Assembly (NCBI RefSeq): GCF_000531125.1
Contig: NZ_CBTK010000304.1
Location: 1 to 48,184, forward strand
DNA from: Candidatus Contendobacter odensis Run_B_J11
Lineage (GTDB): Bacteria > Pseudomonadota > Gammaproteobacteria > Competibacterales > Competibacteraceae
Direction of reading: 5' to 3'
DNA: 48,184 nt
Of this stretch, positions 9,102-18,274 are shown piece by piece. Position numbers and translations under genes: made by a program. Numbering within the stretch: the first letter of the stretch is position 1; every line of letters starts with the position of its first letter. The notes under the pieces were generated by a model. It searched no databases. It was not told where the DNA came from and worked only from the letters and a program-made list of their open reading frames with translations.

Positions 9102-11096
9102 TCAAGCCCGAAACCGCCGGACTAATTGCTGCAACTGACGCACCGCTGCTGGCGAGATCGTGGGTCCGTAGCGCAGCGCCGCGTAGAGCCGCCCAATCTC
9201 CCCAGCCGGCTGCGCCAAATCCGGGCGGCAATGCGTCACCCGTTCCACGAACGCCAGCGGGCCTTCGTCGGCCTCCCGCACCAGCCCGCGCCGCGCCAAC
9301 CGGACACAAAACCGCTGCCAGGCGCGCACCACCGGATCGCGAGCGTAGCGACGACGCCAGCGCAAAGCTGCATAGGCGAGACCGAGACCGCTCAAGGCCG
9401 TGATCATCGCTACCGTCATTTCACCCCAGTCCACCGCCCCAAAACCCAGCCCTGATAGAAACTCCTTCTGCCGGTCGGGGCCGTAGGCCAGCACCCACTC
9501 GTTCCAGACGATATTGAATGAATCCCAACTCAGGGCCAGTTGTCGCAGCCACTCGCTATTGCCGCCTCGACGCAGCAGAAAGGGTAGCGCCCCCGAATCA
9601 GGTAAGGCGGCATACAGCCCCTCCTGAATTCGGCTCGGCGCCACCGCTGCGGTGGGGTCTATCCGCACCCAGCCGCGCCCCTCCAGCCAGACTTCAGCCC
9701 AGGCGTGGGCGTCAGCCTGGCGGATGATGAAATACCCGCCCAGCTCGTTGCGCTCGCCGCCCTGATAGCCCGTCACCACTCGCGCCGGTACGCCAGCCGC
9801 TCGCATCAGAAATACGAAGGCGCTGGCGTAGTGTTCGCAAAAGCCTTGGCGGGTGCGGAACAGAAAATCATCCACGCTATCTCTGCTCATCAACAGCGGC
9901 GGAGTCAGGGTGTAATAAAACGCCTGCTCGCGGAATAGTGCCAATGCCGTATTAACCAGCGCCTCGGGTTGAGCGTCACGCTGCCGCCACGCTGCCGCCA
10001 GCGTTCGAGTGCGCGGGTTAGTGCGCGAGGGCAATTGCAGACCGTGCGTTCGTTCCGCTGCGGTCAGATCACCGGTTCGATAGTGCGGGTACGACCGCAT
10101 TTCGTAACGATACACTTCGTTAACCGGCTGATTGCGCAGCAGTTGAAACGAGGCCGTCATGCTGGTGCGGGGCGGCAGGCTGGCGGGCAGATCCAGCGCC
10201 AACAGCCAGCGCCGGTTGCTCGGCTCCAGAATCACGGTGTATTCCACTGCCGCGCCTTCCGGGGTAAAAGGCGCGGGAACATTGCTCGGCAGTTCCTCAA
10301 TCCGGGTCCAGCGCCGACCATCGAAATTCCATAATACGGGTCCGCGCCAGTAACGCTGGTTCGGGGGGGGAATGGCGCTGGTGAAACGAACCCGAAAAGC
10401 CACTTCGTCCGATTGGCCCAACGCGCTGATCGTGCCCGGCGCCATCTCCTCGGACAGGCCGGTGCGACCTTCATGGGCATCCTTGGGCAGACCCCACAGC
10501 GGGCCAGGGATACGCGGGAACAGCACAAACAGGATCAGCATCACTGGAATCGCCAGCAACAGCATCCGGCCCGCCAGCCATAACGGCGCCAACGCGGTCA
10601 GGCCGGCATGCTGGCGATGGATCATCACTTGGGCCGCCAGCATAGCGACAATGACCACCAACAGATAGGCCACCATCGGAATATCCTGGCTATGGAGCAG
10701 GTTGCTCATCACCAGCAGATAGCCCAGGAACACCAGCACGACGCCATCGCGCAAACTGCGAGTTTCCAGCAATTTGCAGGCCGTCATCGCAGTGAGCAAC
10801 GCCACCCCCGCTTCACGGCCGAGCAGGGTGCGGTATTCGAGCAACACCCCGGCGCCCGCCAGCGTCGCCAGAATTAACAACAGCCAGCGGGGTGGCAGCG
10901 CCTGATTACGGATCACGATGAATCCCCGCCAACCGGCGACAGCGGCGAACAAGGCTGTCAACCAGACCGGCAGTTCGCGGGCGTGAGGCCCCACCGCCAG
11001 CACCAGCGCCGCCAGCAGTCCGATCAGCGCCTGCGGGGTCAGCAGCTCAACCGGCGGTTCGGGCTTGGGCCGGTTGTTCCGGTTCCACGGCATCAT
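9102..11096 (-). CDS. tgpA: Transglutaminase-like membrane protein, TgpA/DUF3488 family
   Basis: About 664 residues, close to Pseudomonas TgpA (668). The N-terminal DUF3488 part holds a run of hydrophobic helices (roughly 20-195), including ALIGLLAALVLAV and LLLAIPVMLILFVLFP. A periplasmic region follows with a transglutaminase-core triad: Cys in QGFCEHYASAFVFLM (about 420), His in ADAHAWAEVW (about 463) and Asp in RIDPTAA (about 478). A further helix near 570 leads to a cytoplasmic DUF4129-like tail ending in ALRYGP. The two ATGs at 11096/11093 are the only starts near the family length, although no clear ribosome site is seen. The start overlaps the DUF58 gene end by about 50 bases, which suggests translational coupling. 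The natural substrate in the cell envelope is unknown. Confidence 0.93.
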   Translation of the reverse strand: MMPWNRNNRPKPEPPVELLTPQALIGLLAALVLAVGPHARELPVWLTALFAAVAGWRGFIVIRNQALPPRWLLLILATLAGAGVLLEYRTLLGREAGVALLTAMTACKLLETRSLRDGVVLVFLGYLLVMSNLLHSQDIPMVAYLLVVIVAMLAAQVMIHRQHAGLTALAPLWLAGRMLLLAIPVMLILFVLFPRIPGPLWGLPKDAHEGRTGLSEEMAPGTISALGQSDEVAFRVRFTSAIPPPNQRYWRGPVLWNFDGRRWTRIEELPSNVPAPFTPEGAAVEYTVILEPSNRRWLLALDLPASLPPRTSMTASFQLLRNQPVNEVYRYEMRSYPHYRTGDLTAAERTHGLQLPSRTNPRTRTLAAAWRQRDAQPEALVNTALALFREQAFYYTLTPPLLMSRDSVDDFLFRTRQGFCEHYASAFVFLMRAAGVPARVVTGYQGGERNELGGYFIIRQADAHAWAEVWLEGRGWVRIDPTAAVAPSRIQEGLYAALPDSGALPFLLRRGGNSEWLRQLALSWDSFNIVWNEWVLAYGPDRQKEFLSGLGFGAVDWGEMTVAMITALSGLGLAYAALRWRRRYARDPVVRAWQRFCVRLARRGLVREADEGPLAFVERVTHCRPDLAQPAGEIGRLYAALRYGPTISPAAVRQLQQLVRRFRA

Positions 11097-12069
11097 GGCG
11101 GCGGGAAATCCCTTCGGAGTCGATAAACAGGGCCAGCGCCTCCAGACAGCGACGCCGTTGCACAGCGCCGTGTCCCGGCGGTATTTGCAACCCCGGCAGG
11201 CGCAACCCGTACTGGCGACCATCACTGTCGGCTTTCAGCACCCACTGACAAAGCTGCGACAGTCGGGGTTCAAGGTTGTCAATGCCCAGCAATCGCCAGT
11301 CCAGCCATAGTTCCGGGCGGGCTTGATCGGTGAAGCATTTGACCAGAAGTTGATCGGCACGGCCTGCGGTTTTCCAGGCAATCCGGCGCGGCGAGTCGCC
11401 GGGCACATAAGGACGGAAACCAGCGTAATCCTCGCTGCCCAAGCCCTGCTCACCCAAGCCACTGCCGGCACTGCCCGGTAACGCCGCTGGCAATGGTCGT
11501 TGCCCACGCGGTTGCGGATAAACCAGGCCACCCTGATCGAATTCCACCCAACTCCAGGCTTGCAATAACCCCAGCGGATAGCGGGTCAGCACCCGCAGCC
11601 GTCCCGGTCGCAGCCAGCCACGCCGTTCGGCGGGGATCGCTAAAGTCACGGTTGCTGAACCCTGTGCAGGTAAATTGACATACTGAGGCGGTCGGTTCTG
11701 CCATTGCAGGGCGACACCGTAGTGCGGCCTGGAATCGGGATTTTCCAGCCGAAAGCTCCATTGTGCATCCTGACCGGCGAACACTGGCTCGGCGCAGCCA
11801 GGATGAAGGATCAACCCCAGTAGATTGTCATGCGCCTGCCACATGCTGTTCAGCGCCACTGCGGCCAGCAGGAAGGTAAAGGCAAAGCCCATGCTGTTGC
11901 TGTAGTTGATGGCCCACAGGAACAGCACGAACAGCAATAAGGCAAAGGCATAGCCCTGACGGGTCGGCAGAATGTAAATCCGGCGGCGGTTTAACTGCAC
12001 CGGATCATTCGATGGACGCTGGCCACGCATGACCCACCTCTCGAATCGTTGCCACAGCGTCGTAGCCAT
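11047..12069 (-). CDS. DUF58 domain protein with two N-terminal membrane helices
   Basis: A 340-residue protein that accompanies MoxR ATPases and TgpA-type transglutaminases. Residues about 40-80 contain two close hydrophobic helices (GYAFALLLFVLFLWAINYSN and FAFTFLLAAVALNSMW). A beta-rich extracytoplasmic region follows, and then the DUF58 signature EDYAGFRPYVPGDSPRRIAW near 230, which resembles a degenerate von Willebrand A fold. The domain is thought to present substrates or partners to the MoxR chaperone, but direct function is unproven. Start at 12069; the upstream bases give only a weak ribosome site. It sits 14 bases after the moxR stop and overlaps tgpA. Confidence 0.9.
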   Translation of the reverse strand: MATTLWQRFERWVMRGQRPSNDPVQLNRRRIYILPTRQGYAFALLLFVLFLWAINYSNSMGFAFTFLLAAVALNSMWQAHDNLLGLILHPGCAEPVFAGQDAQWSFRLENPDSRPHYGVALQWQNRPPQYVNLPAQGSATVTLAIPAERRGWLRPGRLRVLTRYPLGLLQAWSWVEFDQGGLVYPQPRGQRPLPAALPGSAGSGLGEQGLGSEDYAGFRPYVPGDSPRRIAWKTAGRADQLLVKCFTDQARPELWLDWRLLGIDNLEPRLSQLCQWVLKADSDGRQYGLRLPGLQIPPGHGAVQRRRCLEALALFIDSEGISRRHDAVEPEQPAQARTAG

Positions 12070-12083
12070 GATGAGGATTCGAT

Positions 12084-13016
12084 TCAGAGGGGCAGCGCTA
12101 CGCCAGCGCGCAGGCGCTCGACCAGATGGGAGGTGGACTGCTCCAGATGGTCTTCACTGGGATGCAGGCGATGGCCGACCACCGCCGGCAACACGGTCTG
12201 CACGTCCTCTGGCAGCACATGACTGCGCCGATGCAACAGCGCCCAGGCCCGCGCCGCCCGCAGCAAGGCCAGTCCGGCGCGCGGTGACAGGCCGCCCCGA
12301 AAATGGCTGGACTGGCGCGAGAAGGTCAATAGCGCCTGGATGTAATCCAACAGCGGCGACGCGGCGTGAATTCCCGTTACTCGCGCCTGCGCTTCGTGCA
12401 ATTGGGCCGGGGTCAAACAGGCGGGCAACCGCGCCAGCACCTCGCGACGATCCTCGCCTTCCAGCAGCAACCGTTCGGCCTGGGCATTGGGATAGCCGAG
12501 TTGAATCCGCATCAGGAACCGGTCAAGTTGCGATTCTGGCAGCGGGAAGGTGCCAATCTGATACGCCGGATTCTGGGTCGCGATAACGAAGAACGGATCC
12601 GGCAGTTTGCGGGTTTCGCCCTCAATAGTGACCTGACCTTCTTCCATCGCTTCCAGCAATGCGCTCTGGGTCTTCGGGGTAGCACGGTTGATCTCATCGG
12701 CCAGAATCAATTGAGCGAAGATCGGGCCGGGATGAAACACGAAGGTCTCGCGCTGGCGCTCGTACACCGCCGCGCCGAGAATGTCGGCGGGCAGCAAATC
12801 GCTGGTGAACTGGATGCGCTGATAGTGCAGGCCCAGACAGCGCGCCAAGGCGTGAGCCAGGGTGGTTTTACCCATCCCCGGCAGATCTTCGATCAACAGA
12901 TGACCCCGCGCCAGCAGGCAGCTCAGCGCCAGACGGATGGCGTGTTCCTTGCCGAGAATGGTTGATCCGACCTGCCGGATCGCCAGATCCAGGCGATCCT
13001 CCAGCACCGTCGCCAT
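12084..13016 (-). CDS. MoxR-family AAA+ ATPase
   Basis: A 310-residue ATPase of the MoxR branch, chaperone-like enzymes that act with VWA/DUF58 proteins in maturation of complexes. Walker A is LPGMGKTTLAH (Gly47-Thr51) and Walker B is LILADEINRATP (Asp107, Glu108). Sensor 1 lies in FFVIATQNP, the arginine-finger region is in SQLDRFLMRI, and the C-terminal lid has SPRAGLALLRAARAWALL. The ATG at 13016 is one base beyond the TGA of the upstream carbonic anhydrase-like gene, so the start is set by tight coupling and by match to the family. With DUF58 and tgpA it forms the common moxR-DUF58-tgpA set. Confidence 0.95.
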   Translation of the reverse strand: MATVLEDRLDLAIRQVGSTILGKEHAIRLALSCLLARGHLLIEDLPGMGKTTLAHALARCLGLHYQRIQFTSDLLPADILGAAVYERQRETFVFHPGPIFAQLILADEINRATPKTQSALLEAMEEGQVTIEGETRKLPDPFFVIATQNPAYQIGTFPLPESQLDRFLMRIQLGYPNAQAERLLLEGEDRREVLARLPACLTPAQLHEAQARVTGIHAASPLLDYIQALLTFSRQSSHFRGGLSPRAGLALLRAARAWALLHRRSHVLPEDVQTVLPAVVGHRLHPSEDHLEQSTSHLVERLRAGVALPL

Positions 13017-13017
13017 G

Positions 13018-13542
13018 TCAGTCCTGGAGGCGCAGTTCGCGCTGGAACCGCTTGAAGTTTTCCACATAGCGGGCGGCGGATAACCGCAAGCCCTCAATCT
13101 CCGCTTCGCTCAACGTTCGCACGATCTTGCCCGGCGAACCCATGACCAGCGACCCGTCCGGGATGATCTTGCCTTCGGGAATCAGGCTGTTGGCGCCGAT
13201 CAGGCAGTTCTTGCCGATTACCGCCCGATTCATGATCAGGCTCTTGATCCCGATCAGGCTGTTGTCGCCGATGATACAGCCGTGCAGCATCGCCAGATGG
13301 CCGACGGTGACATCACGGCCAATGGTGAGCGGAATGCCAGGGTCGGTGTGCAGGATCGATCCATCCTGAATGTTGGAATTCTCGCCGATGATGATGGGGT
13401 CATTATCGCCGCGCACCACGGCGTTGAACCAGATACTGGCGTTCTGCTTGAGGATGACTGAGCCGATGACGGTGGCGTTGTCGGCGATAAACCAGTCCGC
13501 GCCGTGAAATTCGACCTTGCGGTCGCCAAGAGAATAAATCAC
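13018..13542 (-). CDS. Gamma-carbonic anhydrase family protein (YrdA-like)
   Basis: A 174-residue left-handed beta-helix protein with hexapeptide repeats (for example [11 protein letters not shown] and [12 protein letters not shown]). The three zinc-ligand histidines are in place: His65 in ILHTDPG, His82 and His87 in [10 protein letters not shown]. Gln59, which follows SNI, is the usual neighbour of the site. Many bacterial relatives bind zinc without measured carbonic anhydrase activity, so the reaction is uncertain. The start is a GTG at 13542 behind a strong AAGGAGG. It is the first gene of the minus-strand run into moxR, which follows with one base between. Confidence 0.93.
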   Translation of the reverse strand: MIYSLGDRKVEFHGADWFIADNATVIGSVILKQNASIWFNAVVRGDNDPIIIGENSNIQDGSILHTDPGIPLTIGRDVTVGHLAMLHGCIIGDNSLIGIKSLIMNRAVIGKNCLIGANSLIPEGKIIPDGSLVMGSPGKIVRTLSEAEIEGLRLSAARYVENFKRFQRELRLQD

Positions 13543-13699
13543 CGAATCCTCCTTAAATGTTGGGCCTGGAAAAGGCTGGGCAGTATAAACGAGTGACGGC
13601 GAACGGCGGGGAAAGCGATAGTGCGGGTGAAACCGCCGCGTTCCGCTGCTGGTGGGGAAACCAGCGGCAGGATCGGATCGCGGCGGAATCGATAGGGGC

Positions 13700-14200
13700 T
13701 TACTTGGTCTTGGCTTCCAGTTGCTGGACGGTCATCTTGTCGTCATAGACGCCGGCGCCCACAGTATAATTGCCGGCGGCCAGTATATAGGCGATTTTGC
13801 GGTGATTGCCCTCAGCGCCCGGTTTGGTCCACATGTACTCGACCCAGCCACCGTTAGCCTTCTTGGAGGCATCGCACATGGCCGTAGCAAACTCCTTGCC
13901 TGTGGCTTTGTCCTTGAGGATATCGGCTAACTTCTTGCCTCTAACCGCCTCGGCTGGATGAGCCTTCATCACCCCATTGGTGCAATCAAGCACAAAGACG
14001 TAGGTATCTTTCCATGCCCATTTGCCGTCTTTCTTGTCGAATTCCGACAAGGCGACATCAGCCTTGGCCTTCACCTCGACGGCGGCTTCCTTGGTCTTGG
14101 CGACCACTTCGTCGGCGGTTGCAGCGTCAGCCGCCCACGCGCCCGAGGATAGACCCATCGCACAGAACGCGGCCATACTCATTAGCAGTTTCTTGTTCAT
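13700..14200 (-). CDS. Secreted single-Cache-domain protein
   Basis: A 166-residue exported protein. Residues 1-24 form a classic signal peptide (Lys-rich start, hydrophobic core, SSGAWA then AD). A charged helical segment rich in Ala, Lys and Glu (about 30-60) follows, then a Cache-type sensor domain: [20 protein letters not shown], then [20 protein letters not shown] and [17 protein letters not shown]. The same domain forms the extracellular part of many chemoreceptors and histidine kinases. Here it stands alone, without membrane anchor or output domain, so it is probably a periplasmic small-molecule binding protein. The ATG at 14200 has AGAGG upstream. Isolated between a minus-strand gene block and parE, with a 124-base upstream gap for its own promoter. 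Confidence 0.87.
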   Translation of the reverse strand: MNKKLLMSMAAFCAMGLSSGAWAADAATADEVVAKTKEAAVEVKAKADVALSEFDKKDGKWAWKDTYVFVLDCTNGVMKAHPAEAVRGKKLADILKDKATGKEFATAMCDASKKANGGWVEYMWTKPGAEGNHRKIAYILAAGNYTVGAGVYDDKMTVQQLEAKTK

Positions 14201-14324
14201 CCGCAACCTCTTTTGGTGTGTTTTGGTTTGGGTTTCCGCCGCCACGGGGGTAGCGGCGTCTTCAAACTCTAGTTGCTGAATCCGGGAGCGGCAAGGTGCG
14301 GCGTGATAAAGCCCTTTCTTTTTC

Positions 14325-16217
14325 TCACACCTCGGCCAGATTGCCGTTTGCTTCCAGCCAATGCTTGCGATCCCCGGCCCGTTTTTTCGCCAGCAACATG
14401 TCCATGAGCACCAAGGTGTCGTCGCTGGCGTCGAGCGTCAATTGCACCAGCCGACGGGTAGCGGGGTCCATGGTGGTTTCCCGTAATTGCAGGGGATTCA
14501 TTTCGCCCAGGCCCTTGAACCGGGTGACGTTGACCTTGCCCTTTTTCTTTTCGGCGCTGATGCGGTCGAGAATGCCCTGTTTCTCGGCCTCGTCCAGGGC
14601 GTAAAACACTTCCTTGCCGACATCGACGCGAAACAGCGGCGGCATGGCAACATGGACATGACCGGCCTCAACCAAGGGGCGAAAATGGCGCACGAACAGC
14701 GCACACAACAGCGTCGCAATATGCAGTCCATCCGAGTCGGCGTCGGCCAGAATGCAGACCTTACCGTAGCGCAGTCCGGCTAAATCCTCGGAACCGGGAT
14801 CAACGCCGATGGCGACCGCGATGTCATGCACCTCTTGCGAAGCCATCACTTCGGCGGAATCTACCTCCCAGGTGTTCAATATCTTGCCGCGCAACGGCAT
14901 CACCGCCTGAAACTCGCGGCTGCGGGCCTGTTTGGTGGAACCGCCGGCGGAATCGCCTTCGACCAGAAACAGTTCGGTGCGCGCCAAGTCCTGTGCGGTG
15001 CAATCGGCCAGCTTGCCGGGCAGCGCCGGGCCGCTGGTCACCTGTTTACGCACCACTTTGCGGCTGGCGCGCATCCGCTTATGGGCATTCGCCAGCGCCA
15101 GTTGCGCAATCCGCTCGCCGATTTCGGGATGCTGGTTCAACCACAGACTCAGGGTGTCCTTGACCACCCCGGCCACGAATACCGCGCACTCCCGCGAGGA
15201 TAAGCGCTCCTTGGTCTGTCCGGAGAATTGTGGGTCGGCCAGCTTGACCGACAGCACATAGCAGCAACCGTCCCAGACATCTTCCGGCGCAATCCGCAGC
15301 CCACGCGGAACCAGGTTGCGGAACTCGCAGAACTCGCGCACCGCATCGGTCAAGCCACCGCGCAAGCCGTTGATGTGGGTGCCGCCCTGCGGCGTGGGAA
15401 TCAGGTTGACGTAACTTTCCGCCACCGGCTCGCCACCTTCCGGCAACCAGGTCAAGGCCCAGTCGGCGGCCTCACGTTCGCTGCTGACATGGCCGACGAA
15501 CGGCGGATCAGGCAACAACGGCGTCTGACCGAGCGCCTCCTTGAGGTAGTCGGTGAAGCCATCCTGGTAATGCCAGATGATTTGCTCGCCGCTGGCCTCG
15601 TCGGTGAACGCGACCTTCAGCCCCGGACACAGCACTGCCTTGGCGCGTAACACATGCTTGAGGCGCGGTGTCAAAAACTTGGGCGAATCGAAATAGCGCG
15701 GGTCCGGCCAGAACCGCACCGTGGTGCCGGTGGTCCGGCGCGGGGCGGTGCCGACTTCTTTCAAATCAGAGACTTTGTCACCGCCGGCAAAGGCCATGTG
15801 GTATTCCTTGCCGTTGCGCCGTACCCACACCTCCAACTGACTGGAGAGCGCGTTCACCACCGACACCCCGACGCCGTGCAGACCACCAGAGAAGCGGTAA
15901 TTGCGGTCGGAAAATTTGCCGCCGGCGTGCAAGCGGGTCAGGATCAGTTCAACGCCGGGGATGCCTTCTTCGGGGTGAATGTCAACGGGCATCCCGCGTC
16001 CGTCATCGGCGACGGACAGCGAACCATCGGCGTACAAAATGACCGTGACTGCGCCGGCATGGCCGGCGATGGCCTCGTCCACGCTGTTGTCAACCACTTC
16101 CTGCGCCAGATGGTTGGGCCGAGTGGTATCGGTGTACATGCCCGGTCGCTTGCGAACCGGGTCCAGGCCGCTGAGGACTTCAATCGCGGCGGCGTCGTAG
16201 GTAGCGGTAGCGTTCAT
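14325..16217 (-). CDS. parE: DNA topoisomerase IV subunit B
   Basis: The ATPase subunit of topoisomerase IV, which unlinks daughter chromosomes with ParC. The 630-residue protein has the GHKL ATP site: EVVDNSVDEAIAG (Glu40, Asn44), DDGRGMPVD and GGLHGVGVSVVNAL. The Lys-bearing switch loop is in PTPQGGTHING. The TOPRIM metal site is EGDSAGGSTKQ and DADSDGLHIATLLCALF. The latter, together with KEVFYALDEAEKQ, matches ParE better than GyrB, and the length of about 630 rather than 800 agrees. The ribosome site before the ATG at 16217 is weak. No parC gene lies in the window. Confidence 0.97.
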   Translation of the reverse strand: MNATATYDAAAIEVLSGLDPVRKRPGMYTDTTRPNHLAQEVVDNSVDEAIAGHAGAVTVILYADGSLSVADDGRGMPVDIHPEEGIPGVELILTRLHAGGKFSDRNYRFSGGLHGVGVSVVNALSSQLEVWVRRNGKEYHMAFAGGDKVSDLKEVGTAPRRTTGTTVRFWPDPRYFDSPKFLTPRLKHVLRAKAVLCPGLKVAFTDEASGEQIIWHYQDGFTDYLKEALGQTPLLPDPPFVGHVSSEREAADWALTWLPEGGEPVAESYVNLIPTPQGGTHINGLRGGLTDAVREFCEFRNLVPRGLRIAPEDVWDGCCYVLSVKLADPQFSGQTKERLSSRECAVFVAGVVKDTLSLWLNQHPEIGERIAQLALANAHKRMRASRKVVRKQVTSGPALPGKLADCTAQDLARTELFLVEGDSAGGSTKQARSREFQAVMPLRGKILNTWEVDSAEVMASQEVHDIAVAIGVDPGSEDLAGLRYGKVCILADADSDGLHIATLLCALFVRHFRPLVEAGHVHVAMPPLFRVDVGKEVFYALDEAEKQGILDRISAEKKKGKVNVTRFKGLGEMNPLQLRETTMDPATRRLVQLTLDASDDTLVLMDMLLAKKRAGDRKHWLEANGNLAEV

Positions 16218-16434
16218 GCTTGAGGAATTGGGCGGCAGTCGGGCGAGAAGGGGTGCTTAAGCTAACGGAAGGGTAGGGAACCGTCCAGCGTCTGATTAAA
16301 ATGGGCGATCCCGGCTTGACTGTAATCCGAGCTGAGAGCGAACCGGATCAAGAATAAGCTAGAATCCGTTCTGAGCCGGTGGCTGGTGGCAATAACACAG
16401 TGATCGAAAGGGTTCCACAGCAAGGTAAAAAATA

Positions 16435-17148
16435 ATGAGTTTAAGCGTAGCCTTTATCCAGAAAACCATGCGCGAAATTTTTACCGGGGCAGCGCCGTGG
16501 TGTATTGCGCCGAATGAACGAGAACCAGCGAAACAGCAGTTGAAAGAACGACTATCGCGCTTGAATTACATTAAGATTGACCGGAATCAATATCGTGAAT
16601 TCAACCAGCAGCATAAAAATAAAAGCGATGTGTTGTGTACCTTTTCCTTCGACGATCCAAACGATAGTTGGCATAGCTGCTACGATTTTGGGCTATTATT
16701 AAATGATCGCAAAGAATTGATGATCGGTTATTCTTATGGCAAAGCCGTAGTTGTTTCCAGTCTTGCCGAGATTGAAGCCTTTATTGCGGCTTGTCAGGCG
16801 CAGTTCAATCGACAAGCAGCTCTGGCCAACCGGCGGCAAAAAGTGCGCGAGTTCAAGGCCCAGGCGATTATCGCCCAAGTCAAACAAATTGCGGCGGAAG
16901 ATCGGTTTGAATTTTTCACTGAAAACGATACGATCAAGCTAAAATTATCGATCCGGCTGGACAAAAACCAAGCCATTCAAATTAACATCCCGTTCAATCG
17001 CTTTCAGGAAGTATTGTCGAAGCTCCGCTCGATTATTGCTTCAGTGCGCGAGGTCTATCAGCAGGGCGTTCATTTTAAGATGAAGCAAATCGGCTCGCGG
17101 GAACAGAGTAAATTTATCCATTCCGATGCGGATCTTCGCAACCGGTAG
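16435..17148 (+). CDS. Unrecognised protein, first gene of an AAA/VWA cluster
   Basis: A 237-residue predicted cytoplasmic protein with no recognised family. There are no hydrophobic helices. Residues about 60-110 look like an alpha/beta domain (VLCTFSFDDPNDSWHSCYDF, then ELMIGYSYGKAVVVSSLAEI). Residues about 120-155 form a long charged helix (ANRRQKVREFKAQAIIAQVK), possibly a coiled coil. The C-terminal part has strand text followed by another helix. Base composition is visibly richer in A and T than the surrounding housekeeping genes. It precedes the AAA ATPase by 39 bases on the same strand, so it is probably in the same transcript and may be a third component or regulator of that machine; this is inference from position. 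Confidence 0.8.
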   Translation: MSLSVAFIQKTMREIFTGAAPWCIAPNEREPAKQQLKERLSRLNYIKIDRNQYREFNQQHKNKSDVLCTFSFDDPNDSWHSCYDFGLLLNDRKELMIGYSYGKAVVVSSLAEIEAFIAACQAQFNRQAALANRRQKVREFKAQAIIAQVKQIAAEDRFEFFTENDTIKLKLSIRLDKNQAIQINIPFNRFQEVLSKLRSIIASVREVYQQGVHFKMKQIGSREQSKFIHSDADLRNR

Positions 17149-17187
17149 TGAAAAATTTTCAACCGTTTTCTTGGCTAAGGTTTATTC

Positions 17188-18273
17188 ATGTCCATTCGGA
17201 TTGATGCAAAAGAACTCCATGATCTCCTGCGCTTGAGTCCGCCGGAGCAAAATATCATGCTGATCGGTAAACACGGCATTGGCAAATCGGAAATTATTAC
17301 CGCGTATTATCGCCAGAAAAATATGCGGGTGGTGCCCTTCTTTCTCGGCCAAATGAGCGATCCTGGCGATTTAATCGGCCTGATGAATAAGGATGAACAG
17401 ACCGGGCGCTCGCTATTCCTGCCGCCGTATTGGTGGCCGTTAGCTAACGAGCCAATCGTGCTGTTTCTGGATGAACTCAACCGGGCGCGACCGGAAATTT
17501 TGCAAGCGGTACAGGATTTAAGCCTGAATAAAACCTTGGCGGGTAAAACCTTGCCCGCCGGCAGCATCGTGATTGCCGCAGTTAATGAGGGCGATGAATA
17601 CCAGTTGACGGAACTCGATCCGGCGCTGGTTTCACGGTTTAACCTGTATGAGTTCTCGCCGACTGTAGAAGACTGGCTGTTGTGGGCCAATAGCACCGGC
17701 ATCGATGAACGAGTGATTAATTTCATCCAGAAAAATCACGAGCATCTGGATAGTCCGGATCGTGCTGCTGATGAAAGCTGGTTGACTGCCGGGCTGGTGA
17801 AAACCCCGGATCGGCGAGCCTGGGTCAAAGTCGCCCGGTTTATCGAATACCATCCCGCTCTCGAAGAGATTCACCTGAAAATCATTGCAGGGATGGTGGG
17901 CGCAGCGGCGGCTGCGGCTTTCAGGCAGAATCTTCATGTCGTGGCAAAAGTCACCCCGGAACAGCTATTATTGCGGTTCCATCAGCATCAGGACAAGTTG
18001 AAAACGCTGTCCCTGGCCGAGTTTACGTTGTTGAACCAGCAAATGGTGTTCTGGCTAAACAGCAAAAAATACAAACCGGAACAGGCCGATCTCATCCGCC
18101 AAAATCTGCTGGCCTATCTGAAATTCCTGCAAAAAGCCAAACAAAATGAAGCGATTGCTCACTTGGCTGGGATGATGCAGAGTCCCAAATTTTCTCAAGC
18201 GATGGGCTTTATCGCGGAGTCAATGGAACTGATTACTTTTATGACGGATTATATTGAAGGCATTCAGGTCTAA
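17188..18273 (+). CDS. MoxR-like AAA ATPase paired with a VWA protein
   Basis: A 361-residue AAA+ ATPase. Walker A is IGKHGIGKSEII (Gly27-Ser34). Walker B is VLFLDELNRARP (Asp95, Glu96). Sensor 1 Asn133 lies in IAAVNEGDEYQL, and the arginine finger is probably Arg150 in LVSRF. The LNRA sequence after Walker B and the absence of other domains place it with MoxR-type ATPases that load onto von Willebrand A partners. The C-terminal 150 residues are helical and not of the standard MoxR lid type. The next gene, which begins two bases after the stop, is that VWA partner. The arrangement points to an ATP-driven chaperone or remodelling pair. It is distinct from the moxR gene at 12084, which belongs to the DUF58/tgpA set. 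Confidence 0.88.
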   Translation: MSIRIDAKELHDLLRLSPPEQNIMLIGKHGIGKSEIITAYYRQKNMRVVPFFLGQMSDPGDLIGLMNKDEQTGRSLFLPPYWWPLANEPIVLFLDELNRARPEILQAVQDLSLNKTLAGKTLPAGSIVIAAVNEGDEYQLTELDPALVSRFNLYEFSPTVEDWLLWANSTGIDERVINFIQKNHEHLDSPDRAADESWLTAGLVKTPDRRAWVKVARFIEYHPALEEIHLKIIAGMVGAAAAAAFRQNLHVVAKVTPEQLLLRFHQHQDKLKTLSLAEFTLLNQQMVFWLNSKKYKPEQADLIRQNLLAYLKFLQKAKQNEAIAHLAGMMQSPKFSQAMGFIAESMELITFMTDYIEGIQV

Positions 18274-18274
18274 C

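Noticed and set aside
16262-16434. Sigma-70 promoter before the unknown gene at 16435
   Set aside because: A TTGACT (16316) and a TAGAAT (16360) are present but are about 38 bases apart; neither has a suitable partner.
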